A stretch of DNA of 64,000 bases from an uncultured Clostridia bacterium (GCA_934476675.1 CAKSOE010000001.1:124001-188000); one strand, 5' to 3'. Numbered from the stretch's first letter, positions 53,016 through 61,489 are shown. Notes: generated from the sequence alone by a model not told the origin. Numbers and translations: made by a program.

Positions 53016-54125
53016 ATGATAAATGAGGAACTTAATAAAATACATCAAAAACTGCTTGTAAACGGAAAAAAATATGATTCCGTTTCTCCGTCACCATCTG
53101 CAACGGACGGTATTTATTCAATAAGTCAGGGCTGCGCATGGACGGACAGCTTTTATGTCGGGATGCTGTGGCTTGACTATATGAGAACGAAAGACCCTGC
53201 CATAAAGGCAAATATTGATATGCAGATGGCTGAATTTAAGCAGCGAATGAAGCAGAAAAGAGGAATGAATCATCACGATATAGGCTTTCTGTATACGCTG
53301 TCGGCGGTGGCGGGATTTAAGCTTACAGCCTGCGGCGAATATCGGGATATGGCGGTGCGGGCGGCAGAATTGCTGTGCGAAAGGTATCATCCGGAAGCAA
53401 GGTGTATTCAGGCTTGGGGGAGTGTTGAAAAAAAGGAGAATTATCGGCTTATAATAGATTGTATGCTCAATATTCCGCTTTTATATTGGGCGGCACGGGA
53501 AACCTGCGAAAAACGATTCTATGACATAGCTTATAACCATGCAAAGACTACAATGGCTAATATTTTCAGACCGGATTATTCAACATATCATACATTTTAT
53601 TTTGATTATGAAACGGGCAAGCCTCTTTACGGCAAAACCAAACAGGGGGCAAGTGATGACAGTACGTGGTCGCGCGGTCAGGCATGGGCAATTTATGGCT
53701 TTGCATTGAGCTACGGATATACAGGAGACGCAGCGTTTCTTAATGCCGCAAAAAATGCGGCGGATTATTTTATAGAACATCTTCCGTCGGACGGCGTTTC
53801 GTTTTGGGACTTGTGCTTTAATGACGGTGACGATGAACCGCGTGATACCTCAGCGGCAGCTGTTGCGGTGTGCGGATTGCTTGAAATTGATTCGTTTATC
53901 GGCTCGGAAAATGACGGATACTACCGCAAAATTGCAGAAAAGATTGTGACATCGCTTTGCAAAAATTATATGTCGTCCGATGAAAAGGAATCCATTCTGG
54001 ATCACGGCGTATATTCAATTCCGGACAATGTCGGAATTGACGAAGCCTGTATATGGGGCGATTACTATATACTTGAAGCGCTAACAAGGCTTTTTGATGA
54101 AGGAAAATATATAAGCTTATGGTAA
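53016..54125 (+). CDS. GH88 unsaturated glucuronyl hydrolase
   Basis: This enzyme removes the 4,5-unsaturated uronic acid from the non-reducing end of lyase products in the cytoplasm. The 369 residues, close to the 377 of the Bacillus sp. GL1 enzyme, carry both catalytic Asp contexts: NHHDIGF (Asp 88) and RLIIDCMLN (Asp 148). STWSRGQAWAIYG and EPRDTSAAAVAVCG are also present. The start is ATG 53016 with AAAGG 7 bases upstream. It is a strong functional partner of the secreted lyase upstream. GH105 is the related alternative. Confidence 0.9.
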   Translation: MINEELNKIHQKLLVNGKKYDSVSPSPSATDGIYSISQGCAWTDSFYVGMLWLDYMRTKDPAIKANIDMQMAEFKQRMKQKRGMNHHDIGFLYTLSAVAGFKLTACGEYRDMAVRAAELLCERYHPEARCIQAWGSVEKKENYRLIIDCMLNIPLLYWAARETCEKRFYDIAYNHAKTTMANIFRPDYSTYHTFYFDYETGKPLYGKTKQGASDDSTWSRGQAWAIYGFALSYGYTGDAAFLNAAKNAADYFIEHLPSDGVSFWDLCFNDGDDEPRDTSAAAVAVCGLLEIDSFIGSENDGYYRKIAEKIVTSLCKNYMSSDEKESILDHGVYSIPDNVGIDEACIWGDYYILEALTRLFDEGKYISLW

Positions 54126-54156
54126 AAAATTTATACATTTAAAAGGAGATTAAAAA

Positions 54157-55224
54157 ATGACAGAAAAAGTATTAAAAACAGGAGTTGCCTACCACGGAAA
54201 CCGTATTTTAAGGCACGTAGAAGAGGACATGAAGGATATTGCGGGACACAATATGAATATTGTGGTACATATGTTCACGCACAACGACTGGGACAGACAT
54301 CTCGGAGTGATGAAAAATATCTTTGACCTGTCAAGAGAAAACGGTCTTGAAGTCTGGGTAGATAACTGGGGTCTCGGAGGTTCGCCGGGGGATAAATCTC
54401 ATTTTCTTGAATATTATCCGGACAGTCATCAGGTGTTTAATGACGGGGAGGTAAGTCCGACGCAGGCTTGTCTGAACAGTCCGCATTTTTTGGAATTTAC
54501 AAAACAGTGGATTGATGCGGTAAAGGACTGCGGCGGTGATAAAATTTTTTGGGACGAGCCGCATTTTTTCACAATAAACACGAAAAGCAACGATCATTAT
54601 ACCGCTCACGGCGATAAATTTACCTGTTGCTGTAAACGTTGTAAAAAACTGTTTGAAGAAAAATACGGAAAAGAAATGCCGAATGAACTTACAGAAGAAG
54701 TAGAAGAATTCAGAAAGGAAAGTATTACAAAATACTTTGATGAAGTGACGACCTATGCCGCATCAAAGGGAATGGAGAATATATCCTGTATAATGCCGCA
54801 TACCCTGAAACAGACATCGGGAATTGCGCAGCTGCCGAATATCAGTAATTTCGGTATTGACCCTTATTGGAGATGTACCGGAAATATTAAGGATGGCAAG
54901 ATTATAAAATCGCCGTATGACTTTTTGTATGATTCTACAAAGGAGGCAGCAGCATTGGTAGAACCTACGGGAAAGGATTATAATATATGGCTTCAGGCAT
55001 TCGGTATTCCCGAAAATGCCGAGGAGGAATTTTTCATGGCGGCAGACGGGGCATACGATGCCGGAGCGAGAAACATACTTACATGGAGTTACAGAGGTGC
55101 GGAATCAAATACGTATAAGAGCGCGCGCTGTGAGTACCTTTGGCATATTATAGGAGAAGCAATGAGAAGATTGAAGGACAGGAACCTCGATGCAATCCGA
55201 AACGAATATTACAGCAAAAAATAA
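54157..55224 (+). CDS. Putative TIM-barrel glycoside hydrolase of unknown family
   Basis: The 355 residues look like a cytoplasmic TIM barrel: VWVDNWGLGG, DKIFWDEPHFF with an Asp-Glu pair at a strand end typical of a catalytic acid, NISNFGIDPYWR, and GARNILTWSYRG near the C-terminus. A metal-like CCCKRC cluster (about residue 151-156) recalls the zinc site of some barrel hydrolases. It is the last gene of the carbohydrate block, 31 bases after the GH88 gene, and is followed by a strong terminator. The substrate and family are not recognised. Confidence 0.6.
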   Translation: MTEKVLKTGVAYHGNRILRHVEEDMKDIAGHNMNIVVHMFTHNDWDRHLGVMKNIFDLSRENGLEVWVDNWGLGGSPGDKSHFLEYYPDSHQVFNDGEVSPTQACLNSPHFLEFTKQWIDAVKDCGGDKIFWDEPHFFTINTKSNDHYTAHGDKFTCCCKRCKKLFEEKYGKEMPNELTEEVEEFRKESITKYFDEVTTYAASKGMENISCIMPHTLKQTSGIAQLPNISNFGIDPYWRCTGNIKDGKIIKSPYDFLYDSTKEAAALVEPTGKDYNIWLQAFGIPENAEEEFFMAADGAYDAGARNILTWSYRGAESNTYKSARCEYLWHIIGEAMRRLKDRNLDAIRNEYYSKK

Positions 55225-55233
55225 AATGTATTG

Positions 55234-55271
55234 CGCCTATCCCCAATTATCGGAGGGGATAGGCGTTTTTT
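55234..55271 (+). terminator. Terminator of the carbohydrate block
   Basis: CGCCTATCCCC (55234-55244) pairs perfectly with GGGGATAGGCG (55255-55265), followed by six T. It lies 9 bases after the last gene of the block. Confidence 0.92.
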
Positions 55272-55274
55272 GTA

Positions 55275-55312
55275 AAAATTCGTGTATGCAAATTTTTGCA
55301 TACACGAATTTT
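55275..55312 (-). terminator. Long perfect inverted repeat, terminator of rex
   Basis: AAAATTCGTGTATGCAAA (55275-55292) and its exact complement (55295-55312) are separated by two T. On the - strand it lies 10 bases after the rex stop and runs into a short T-run, so it works as the rex operon terminator. Eighteen-base perfect arms are longer than usual. Confidence 0.8.
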
Positions 55313-55322
55313 GTAATGACTG

Positions 55323-55937
55323 TTAAATTTTTTTGTTTAAATAGGCGAGTGAAAGCGCCATGTTCTCGTATTGAACCGTTATTTCATCGGGAACGGAAAG
55401 GGTGCACGGCGCAAAGCACCATATTCCTTTTATTCCGAGCCTGACAAAACGGTCGCAAACCTCCTGAGCACAGTCAGCCGGCGCTGTAATTATGCCTATT
55501 TTAACATCGGAGGACTTACAAAAATCCTCCAGATTATCCATAGGATAAATCGGTTTTCCGAAAGCGCTTTTTTCTGGAGCATCTACTGCAATATCGAAAG
55601 CTGCCTTAATTTCCAGACCGTAATCGCCGAAACCGCCGTAGTCAAGCAGTGCGCGTCCAAGCTTACCGGCGCCGACAATCACAACATTGTTTTTTGTGCC
55701 GACACCGAGAAAATCTTCAAGAGCGGCAATCAGCTCGCTGACTTTGTAACCGGTTTTCGGTCTGCCTGCTCCGCTTATCGCTCCGAGATCCTTGCGCACC
55801 TGAACATCTCCGAGACCCAGCTCTTTTGCAAGGGTGGTAGCGGAAATGTTTTCGGAATTATGGTGTGCGTTTTTTAAATGCTTCAGATAAATCGGAACTC
55901 TGCCGATTGCTGCACGGGATACTTCTGTTTGTTTCAT
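55323..55937 (-). CDS. rex: Redox-sensing transcriptional repressor Rex
   Basis: Rex senses the NADH/NAD+ ratio and represses fermentation and reductive genes when NADH is low. The 204 residues have an N-terminal winged helix (about 1-80; ISATTLAKELGLGDVQVRKDL) and a Rossmann domain (about 83-204; NNVVIVGAGKLGRALL) with the C-terminal swapped helix. It is the last gene of the - strand run carrying the NADH-linked fumarate reductase genes, 25 bases after the transporter, an unusual and suggestive place. Confidence 0.96.
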   Translation of the reverse strand: MKQTEVSRAAIGRVPIYLKHLKNAHHNSENISATTLAKELGLGDVQVRKDLGAISGAGRPKTGYKVSELIAALEDFLGVGTKNNVVIVGAGKLGRALLDYGGFGDYGLEIKAAFDIAVDAPEKSAFGKPIYPMDNLEDFCKSSDVKIGIITAPADCAQEVCDRFVRLGIKGIWCFAPCTLSVPDEITVQYENMALSLAYLNKKI

Positions 55938-55962
55938 TGTTACCGCCTTTTTTAATTAATTT

Positions 55963-57225
55963 TTATCCGAAAATTACAATCATAAACTGCGAAACCAATA
56001 CAACGGCAAGTAAGGCTATCGGATATGTTGCAGCATAAGCCGAAGCAACATCTTCCGTTTTTGCAACGTGTATAAGTGTTCCGAGCGCCGGAGTACTTGT
56101 CATACCTCCGGTTATAGAACCGAGCGAATTTAAAAGACTCAGTTTAAGAACCTTTGTGGCTATAATAAATCCGACAATCATAGGTACAAGCGTCATTAGT
56201 GCGCCGTAGAGGAAATATATCGGCTTAAAGTATTTTGCAAAGTTTGCTCCTCCGGCAACACCGGCGCCTATAAGGAATATCATAAGTCCAAGTTCTCTTA
56301 AACATTCAAGAGTTTTTTTCGGGGGCATAATGTTTATTTTTCCTATATGTGAAAAATGACCGAACACAAGTGAAGCGATCAGAGCACCGCCTGTTGTAGT
56401 GAGCGAAAAACACGTACCCGAAAGTCCTTGTGAAGTCAACGGAATTTTAATGTTACCGATTAAAAGACCTATAAGAGCTGCAAGACCGAACGCACCGAGT
56501 CCCATATCGTCTATATCTATAAGACCTGCTATTTCGCCGCGTGCCGAACCTGTGCTGACGCTTGCAAGTTTTTTGCGTTCTTCGTCCATGTCCGCATGAA
56601 CAAGCTTAGGTATAATCTGAACGAAAAGAACTACGCCGATAACTCCGAACAGATAAGCAATTCCGTAGCCTACGGTTACTGCCGATTCGTATTCGTTAGC
56701 AAGGTCGGGGGAGGAGGCATAAACGTTTTTAACCGTTTCCTTTGCCGCCGAAAATCCCGGTGTTGTTGTGAGTGAACCCGAAAGAAGTCCGTCTATTAAA
56801 GCAAGAAACTGATTGTTATCCGATTCAAAGTTTCTGCCTATAAGGTAGCAGATAACACACGTAATTCCTCCGGCGAGTATTATAGATACGCCGAGCAGTA
56901 TATATGATTTAAAGTTGGTTTTCAGGTTCTTGAAAAATTTCGGGCCTGCAATAAATCCGACAGAGGTTACGAAGAATACAAGTCCGAGATTTTCAACTAT
57001 TTTCAGACCGTGCTGCGCAATGTCCGCTGTTTTCATAGCGTTGGTAAGATCGGTATAGAAAAATGCTCCGTATAAAAGAGAAATTACAAATACGCCTGCT
57101 GTTCCGAGCGATACACCCTTAATTGTTATACGTCCGAGCAGATAACCGAGCGCAACTATTGCCATAATCGAGAATATCAGATAAGATACGCCCGAAATTG
57201 TCAGTACACCATTAAATAAATTCAT
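55963..57225 (-). CDS. AspT/YidE/YbjL-type antiporter domain transporter
   Basis: The 420-residue membrane protein has about 10-11 hydrophobic segments in two similar halves. Each half holds a signature loop: LLSGSLTTTPGFSAA in the first and LGSITGGMTSTPALGTL in the second. This is the aspartate:alanine exchanger fold. The central TrkA-C regulatory region of AspT is missing, making it shorter than the usual ~560 residues. Its place beside the fumarate reductase genes suggests a dicarboxylate role such as succinate export or fumarate/aspartate uptake, which is inference. AAGGAG precedes the ATG. Confidence 0.82.
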   Translation of the reverse strand: MNLFNGVLTISGVSYLIFSIMAIVALGYLLGRITIKGVSLGTAGVFVISLLYGAFFYTDLTNAMKTADIAQHGLKIVENLGLVFFVTSVGFIAGPKFFKNLKTNFKSYILLGVSIILAGGITCVICYLIGRNFESDNNQFLALIDGLLSGSLTTTPGFSAAKETVKNVYASSPDLANEYESAVTVGYGIAYLFGVIGVVLFVQIIPKLVHADMDEERKKLASVSTGSARGEIAGLIDIDDMGLGAFGLAALIGLLIGNIKIPLTSQGLSGTCFSLTTTGGALIASLVFGHFSHIGKINIMPPKKTLECLRELGLMIFLIGAGVAGGANFAKYFKPIYFLYGALMTLVPMIVGFIIATKVLKLSLLNSLGSITGGMTSTPALGTLIHVAKTEDVASAYAATYPIALLAVVLVSQFMIVIFG

Positions 57226-57266
57226 GAGATTAACTCCTTTTTCTCATCCTGTAAAATGTTCATTTC

Positions 57267-57308
57267 AAATTTACAGAGCGCGGTAAAAGACTCGCGCTCT
57301 GTAAATTT
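57267..57308 (-). promoter_or_regulatory. Strong intercistronic hairpin between frdA-like and transporter genes
   Basis: AAATTTACAGAGCGCG and CGCGCTCTGTAAATTT form a perfect 16-base stem with a 10-base loop. On the - strand no T-run follows, so it is more likely an mRNA processing or stability element than a full terminator. It would protect or separate the upstream enzyme message from the transporter-rex part. Confidence 0.65.
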
Positions 57309-57321
57309 ATAATTTTTTTAA

Positions 57322-58932
57322 TTAATCCAATTCACTTCTTGCACCTGTGTAGTTGGGAAGAAGCTTTGGCGATACAGCATCTGTTTCAATGCCTGCCGCT
57401 TCACGTTCCGCATCGAATTTTGCGATGTGGTCAAGCGTAAGCTTGCCGACTGTAACGTCTTTCGCACGTGCAGACGCATTTTGACCTGCATTTCTGCCGA
57501 ATACAATTATATCAAGCAGTGAGTTACCCATAAGACGGTTACGTCCGTGGATTCCTCCGACAGCTTCTCCGGCAACAAACAGATTATCCACATTTGTTGT
57601 CATTCCGTTTACGTTAATATCAAGTCCGCCGTTCTGATAGTGGAGTGTGGGGTAAACGAGAATCGGTTCTTTGCGTATATCAATTCCGTAGCTTGCAAAC
57701 ATACGCATCATAGCCGGAATACGCTTTTCGATTGTGCCCTCTCCGCCGATTGCCTCGATCATAGGCGTATCGAGCCATACGGCTTCGCCGCTGCCTGTGT
57801 TTACGCCCTCGCCGTGGTCGGAACATTCTCTGATTATCGATGCTGCCGCAACGTCACGTGTTTCAAGCGGGTGCATAAATACCTTACCGTCGCGGTTTAC
57901 AAGCTTTGCGCCGAGCGAACGAACCTTTTCCGTAACCAGAGCGCCGAATATCTGCTGCGGATATGCTGCGCCGGTGGGGTGATATTGAAGTGTTTCGGCA
58001 TACAAAAGCTTTGCGCCGACACGGTAACCGAGCACAAGACCGTCAGCTGTCGCACCGTAATGGTTTGAGGTGGGAAAACCTTGGTAGTGCATACGTCCGG
58101 CACCGCCGGTAGCGATGATAACCGTCTTTGCGCGGGCAACCATAAGCTCATGTGTTTCCATGTTCATAAGCACAGCGCCGGCTGCGTTTCCGTTTTCGTC
58201 AAGAATAAGCTCAATTGCCGAGGTGAAATCAACTACGGGTATACCGCGGTTTAAAACCTCATCACGCAATGTACGCATGATTTCAGCACCCGAATAGTCC
58301 TTTGCCGCGTGCATACGTTTACGCGAGGTGCCGCCGCCGTGAGTTGTAATCATTGTTCCGTCGGCATCCTTGTCAAATTCAACGCCTAAATCGTTAAGCC
58401 ACTGAATAGCCTCCGGTGCGTCGCATACAAGCTTTGCCAATAAATCGCGCTTTGCGGCATAATGTCCGCCGCCGAATGCGTCCACAAAATGGATAGCCGG
58501 TGAATCATTAGGCTTATCTGCCGCCTGAATACCTCCCTCGGCCATCATTGTGTTGGCGTCGCCCATTCTCAGCTTTGTAACAATCATTGTTTTAGCGCCT
58601 GCGTTGTCGGCTTCTATTGCAGCCGATGCGCCCGCACCGCCGCCGCCGATAATCAGCACGTCAACATCATAGGTTATATTGCTCAAATCAATGTCATCGG
58701 CGCTTATGCGGCTGTGTGCCTGGAGCATTTCGCAAAGCTCGTGAGGTACGTTTTCGCCCTTGTTAGGACCGATTTTTAAGGTTGAAAATTCGCTTTTTTT
58801 ATAGTCGGGATGATATGCGGCGAGCAAATCATCCTTTTCTTTTGCCGTCATGCGCGCAGGCTCATAGGCGATGTTTGTTTCTCTTGCGGCTTCTACCGCT
58901 TTGAGTGATTCTTCAAATTCCTTTGAATACAT
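57322..58932 (-). CDS. Fumarate reductase/succinate dehydrogenase-type flavoprotein (FrdA-like)
   Basis: The 536-residue flavoprotein reduces fumarate, or a related enoate, at an FAD site. The FAD-binding GGGGAGASAAIEA lies near residue 95. The HGGGTSRKR catalytic segment, HPLETRDVAAASI, LHYQNGGLDIN and GEAVGGIHGRNRLMGNSLLDI are all present. Where covalent enzymes have Ser-His-Thr before AEGG, this one has ANT (residues GDANTMMAEGG), so FAD is probably not covalently bound. An extra N-terminal extension of about 85 residues precedes the FAD domain. No membrane-anchor subunit is encoded, which points to a soluble enzyme. Confidence 0.88.
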   Translation of the reverse strand: MYSKEFEESLKAVEAARETNIAYEPARMTAKEKDDLLAAYHPDYKKSEFSTLKIGPNKGENVPHELCEMLQAHSRISADDIDLSNITYDVDVLIIGGGGAGASAAIEADNAGAKTMIVTKLRMGDANTMMAEGGIQAADKPNDSPAIHFVDAFGGGHYAAKRDLLAKLVCDAPEAIQWLNDLGVEFDKDADGTMITTHGGGTSRKRMHAAKDYSGAEIMRTLRDEVLNRGIPVVDFTSAIELILDENGNAAGAVLMNMETHELMVARAKTVIIATGGAGRMHYQGFPTSNHYGATADGLVLGYRVGAKLLYAETLQYHPTGAAYPQQIFGALVTEKVRSLGAKLVNRDGKVFMHPLETRDVAAASIIRECSDHGEGVNTGSGEAVWLDTPMIEAIGGEGTIEKRIPAMMRMFASYGIDIRKEPILVYPTLHYQNGGLDINVNGMTTNVDNLFVAGEAVGGIHGRNRLMGNSLLDIIVFGRNAGQNASARAKDVTVGKLTLDHIAKFDAEREAAGIETDAVSPKLLPNYTGARSELD

Positions 58933-58946
58933 AAACCTATACCTCC

Positions 58947-59621
58947 TTACTTCTCAATTTCTCTGTTGTTGTAGAGTTCTTCAATTTCTTCAATGGGCTT
59001 GCCCATAAGATTTTCTATAAGCTCCGTAAACGTGCCGTCTTTGATTTCCTTTACGCGGTTCTCAAGATGCTCCGATTTGGGTGCAAGATACTTTCCGTTA
59101 AGTCTTCTTGCGAGCATTGCAACCTGCGGATGTGAAATTCCTGCCGGACAGCGTGATGAACATACGCCGCACATAACACAGTCAAAGGATTCTTCGGCAC
59201 ATTTGTCAAATTCGCCGCGCTGTGCATATGCAATGTACTGCATAACGTTAAGTCCCTGCGTACAGCTCTTTGTGCAGGCATTGCAGCCTACGCATGAATA
59301 AATTTCGGGGTAAAGCTGCATCATTATCTGTTCGGTCGGCTTTATTTTTTCAATATCGTAAACCTGCTTGACAAGCGGGAAAAACGGCAATGTAGCAACA
59401 TACATATTGTCCTCTACCTTTGTCTGGCAGGCAAGACAGGTTTTAAGTTCTCTGTCGCCTTTGATTCTGTAAATTGTAGCACACGCTCCGCAGAAACCGT
59501 TACGGCAGCCGCAGCCGCGGACAAGCTGATAGCCTGCATATTCCATGGCACGCATTATAGTCAGGTCGTCGGGAACACTGTACTGCTTGCCGAACAGGTA
59601 AATGTTAACCATATTTTCCAT
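58947..59621 (-). CDS. Fumarate reductase-type iron-sulfur subunit (FrdB-like)
   Basis: The 224 residues hold an N-terminal plant-type 2Fe-2S domain (RGCGCRNGFCGAC...CLAC, about 33-65) and a two-cluster 4Fe-4S domain (CVGCNACTKSC and CVMCGVCSSRCP). Cluster II and III spacings are closer to TfrB/HdrC-type 4Fe-4S proteins than to SdhB with its 3Fe-4S cluster. The HdrB-type CCG domain of methanogen TfrB is absent. It should wire electrons from the Flx/Hdr subunits to the flavoprotein. The start is ATG 59621, with AAGGAG 9 bases upstream. Confidence 0.87.
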   Translation of the reverse strand: MENMVNIYLFGKQYSVPDDLTIMRAMEYAGYQLVRGCGCRNGFCGACATIYRIKGDRELKTCLACQTKVEDNMYVATLPFFPLVKQVYDIEKIKPTEQIMMQLYPEIYSCVGCNACTKSCTQGLNVMQYIAYAQRGEFDKCAEESFDCVMCGVCSSRCPAGISHPQVAMLARRLNGKYLAPKSEHLENRVKEIKDGTFTELIENLMGKPIEEIEELYNNREIEK

Positions 59622-59637
59622 ATTCAAAATCTCCTTA

Positions 59638-60471
59638 TCAATATTCATCCGGAAGTTCGTCAATTTCGTCACAGCGGAAAACGGGGCCGTCCTTGCAGAC
59701 ATACTTTGAACCGATGTTGCATCGTCCGCATTTTCCTATACCGCACTTCATGCGAAGCTCCATTGTTGTATAGACCTGGGTTTTGTCAAAGCCAAGCTCC
59801 TGAAGTCCTGCGAGAGTGAATTTAATCATTATCGGAGGACCGCACAGAATGGCCGTTTTATCGGTCGAGAAGCCAAGCTCCTTGACATAGTTCGGAACAA
59901 ATCCCACATGACCGTCCCATTCGGGCTGTTCGCGGTCGATGGTGAGATATACGTTTACGCCGGTATCCTGTGACCATTCGTCAATTATTTCTTTGTAGTC
60001 AACCAAGTCCTGCATACTGCGCGAACCGTATACGATGTCAATTTTTCCGTAACGGTCGCGGTAGTGACGGCAGTAGTTTATAACCGAGCGCAGCGGCGCA
60101 AGACCGATACCTCCGGCAATAAACAGCATATCCTGTCCGACAAATTCCGTGTCAACCGGAAACGGTTTGCCGTAAGGCCCGCGTATTGTAATCTGCTGAC
60201 CTACCTCCATGGAGTGAAGCCATTCGGTTACGCAACCGCATTTCTTTATTGAAAACTCCATAAATTCAGTATTTGTCGGGGAGGAGGTAATTGAGAACAT
60301 CGCTTCTCCGACACCCGGAATGGACAGCATTGCACATTGACCGGGCATATGTTCAAACGCTTTTTTGCCGTCCGGCGTTACCACACGGAAGGTTTTAACA
60401 TCGGGAGTGTCGATACGTATATCCGTAACAACTCCGACAACGGGAATAAGCGCTTCTTTCATATCAGCCAT
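59638..60471 (-). CDS. FAD/NAD(P)-binding oxidoreductase subunit (FlxA/AsrB-like)
   Basis: The 277 residues have a ferredoxin-reductase FAD domain (about 10-100; PGQCAMLSIPGVGEAMFSITSSP) and an NAD-binding domain (about 110-230; MLFIAGGIGLAPLRSVINY, ILCGPPIMIKFT). The C-terminal 2Fe-2S motif is CGIGKCGRCNIG...C, as in PyrK, AsrB and FlxA. It would oxidise NADH and pass electrons to the iron-sulfur partners. The start is ATG 60471, set by AGGAGG (60485-60480); the upstream GTG 60477 is too close to that site. It overlaps the upstream gene by 8 bases. Confidence 0.88.
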   Translation of the reverse strand: MADMKEALIPVVGVVTDIRIDTPDVKTFRVVTPDGKKAFEHMPGQCAMLSIPGVGEAMFSITSSPTNTEFMEFSIKKCGCVTEWLHSMEVGQQITIRGPYGKPFPVDTEFVGQDMLFIAGGIGLAPLRSVINYCRHYRDRYGKIDIVYGSRSMQDLVDYKEIIDEWSQDTGVNVYLTIDREQPEWDGHVGFVPNYVKELGFSTDKTAILCGPPIMIKFTLAGLQELGFDKTQVYTTMELRMKCGIGKCGRCNIGSKYVCKDGPVFRCDEIDELPDEY

Positions 60472-61489
60472 TTGCACGCCCTCCTAACTTTTTCATAACT
60501 TTTACAATATTCATCTGAATAGGACACTTTGCAATACATCTGCCGCAGCCTACGCATGAAAACAGTCCGTCGTTGTTTGTGGGATAATATACAAGCTTGT
60601 GCATAAAGCGCTGACGGAAACGTTCAAGCTGAGTGAGTCTGGGCTGACCTGCCGACATTTTCGTGAAATCGGAGTACATACATGAATCCCAGCAGCGGAA
60701 ACGCTTAACGCCGTGACCTGTATTGAAATCCTTTATGTCGTAGCACTGGCAGGTGGGGCATACGAAAGTACACGTACCGCAGCCGAGACATGACTCGGAC
60801 AGTTCTTTCCATTCGGGAGCATCGAAAAATTCTGATGTTTTTCCGTCGCCGAATGCGTCTGCGGAAAGGGAAGAAAGCGGAAGCTTTGCAAGTCTTTCTT
60901 TTATAAGCTCTTTTTGTGCGTTTACTGCGCTGTCATCACACTCCTCGGTTAAACTGTTTAAACTGTCAAGAAGTGTTTGTCCTTTTTCGGTTTTTGCATC
61001 AAGGAATAGCTCGCTGTCTGTTTTGTGGCAGACAATATCACCCTCGGGTTCTGATGCGTCTATGCCGAAGGTAGAGCAAAAACAGCTTTCTATCGGCTTT
61101 GTACAGGCGATAGAAACGATAATTCCGTGCTCTCTGCGGTTTTTGTAATATGTGTCCACAGGCTCGGCAAGAAATACTCGGTCGAGAATTTCAAAACTCT
61201 TTACATCACACGCACGCACACCGAATATTACGAAATCTTCACATTCGCTGCGTGTATCTATAACCTCGATGTTTTTGCCCTCAACCTTAAAATCCATAAG
61301 GTTTTCAGTCTGCGGAAAGAAGAAATCCTTTGCGCTTCTTACGGTATTAAGAGCATTTGAAAGCGTTTTTCCGCTTTCCCATTTTTCAAATTTAGCTCCT
61401 GCTTTTGTATCTACCGGCAGATAAAGCGTATTGGTGCCGGAAATTGCGGAAAAAAGACCGTCAAGTTTATCAAGTGAAATTTTACGCAT
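60464..61489 (-). CDS. 4Fe-4S dicluster subunit (FlxB/AsrA-like)
   Basis: The 341 residues resemble the AsrA/HydB type: an N-terminal alpha/beta region with DFVIFGVRACDVKSFEILDRV, and a C-terminal two-cluster domain with CLGCGTCTFVCPTCQCYD and CVGCGRCIAKCP. Such proteins link NAD(P)H-oxidising flavoproteins to other redox centres in hydrogenases, sulfite reductase and floxin complexes. The start is ATG 61489, with AGAGGTG 6 bases upstream; GTG 61498 lies inside that site. It overlaps the upstream subunit gene by 8 bases. Confidence 0.83.
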   Translation of the reverse strand: MRKISLDKLDGLFSAISGTNTLYLPVDTKAGAKFEKWESGKTLSNALNTVRSAKDFFFPQTENLMDFKVEGKNIEVIDTRSECEDFVIFGVRACDVKSFEILDRVFLAEPVDTYYKNRREHGIIVSIACTKPIESCFCSTFGIDASEPEGDIVCHKTDSELFLDAKTEKGQTLLDSLNSLTEECDDSAVNAQKELIKERLAKLPLSSLSADAFGDGKTSEFFDAPEWKELSESCLGCGTCTFVCPTCQCYDIKDFNTGHGVKRFRCWDSCMYSDFTKMSAGQPRLTQLERFRQRFMHKLVYYPTNNDGLFSCVGCGRCIAKCPIQMNIVKVMKKLGGRANG

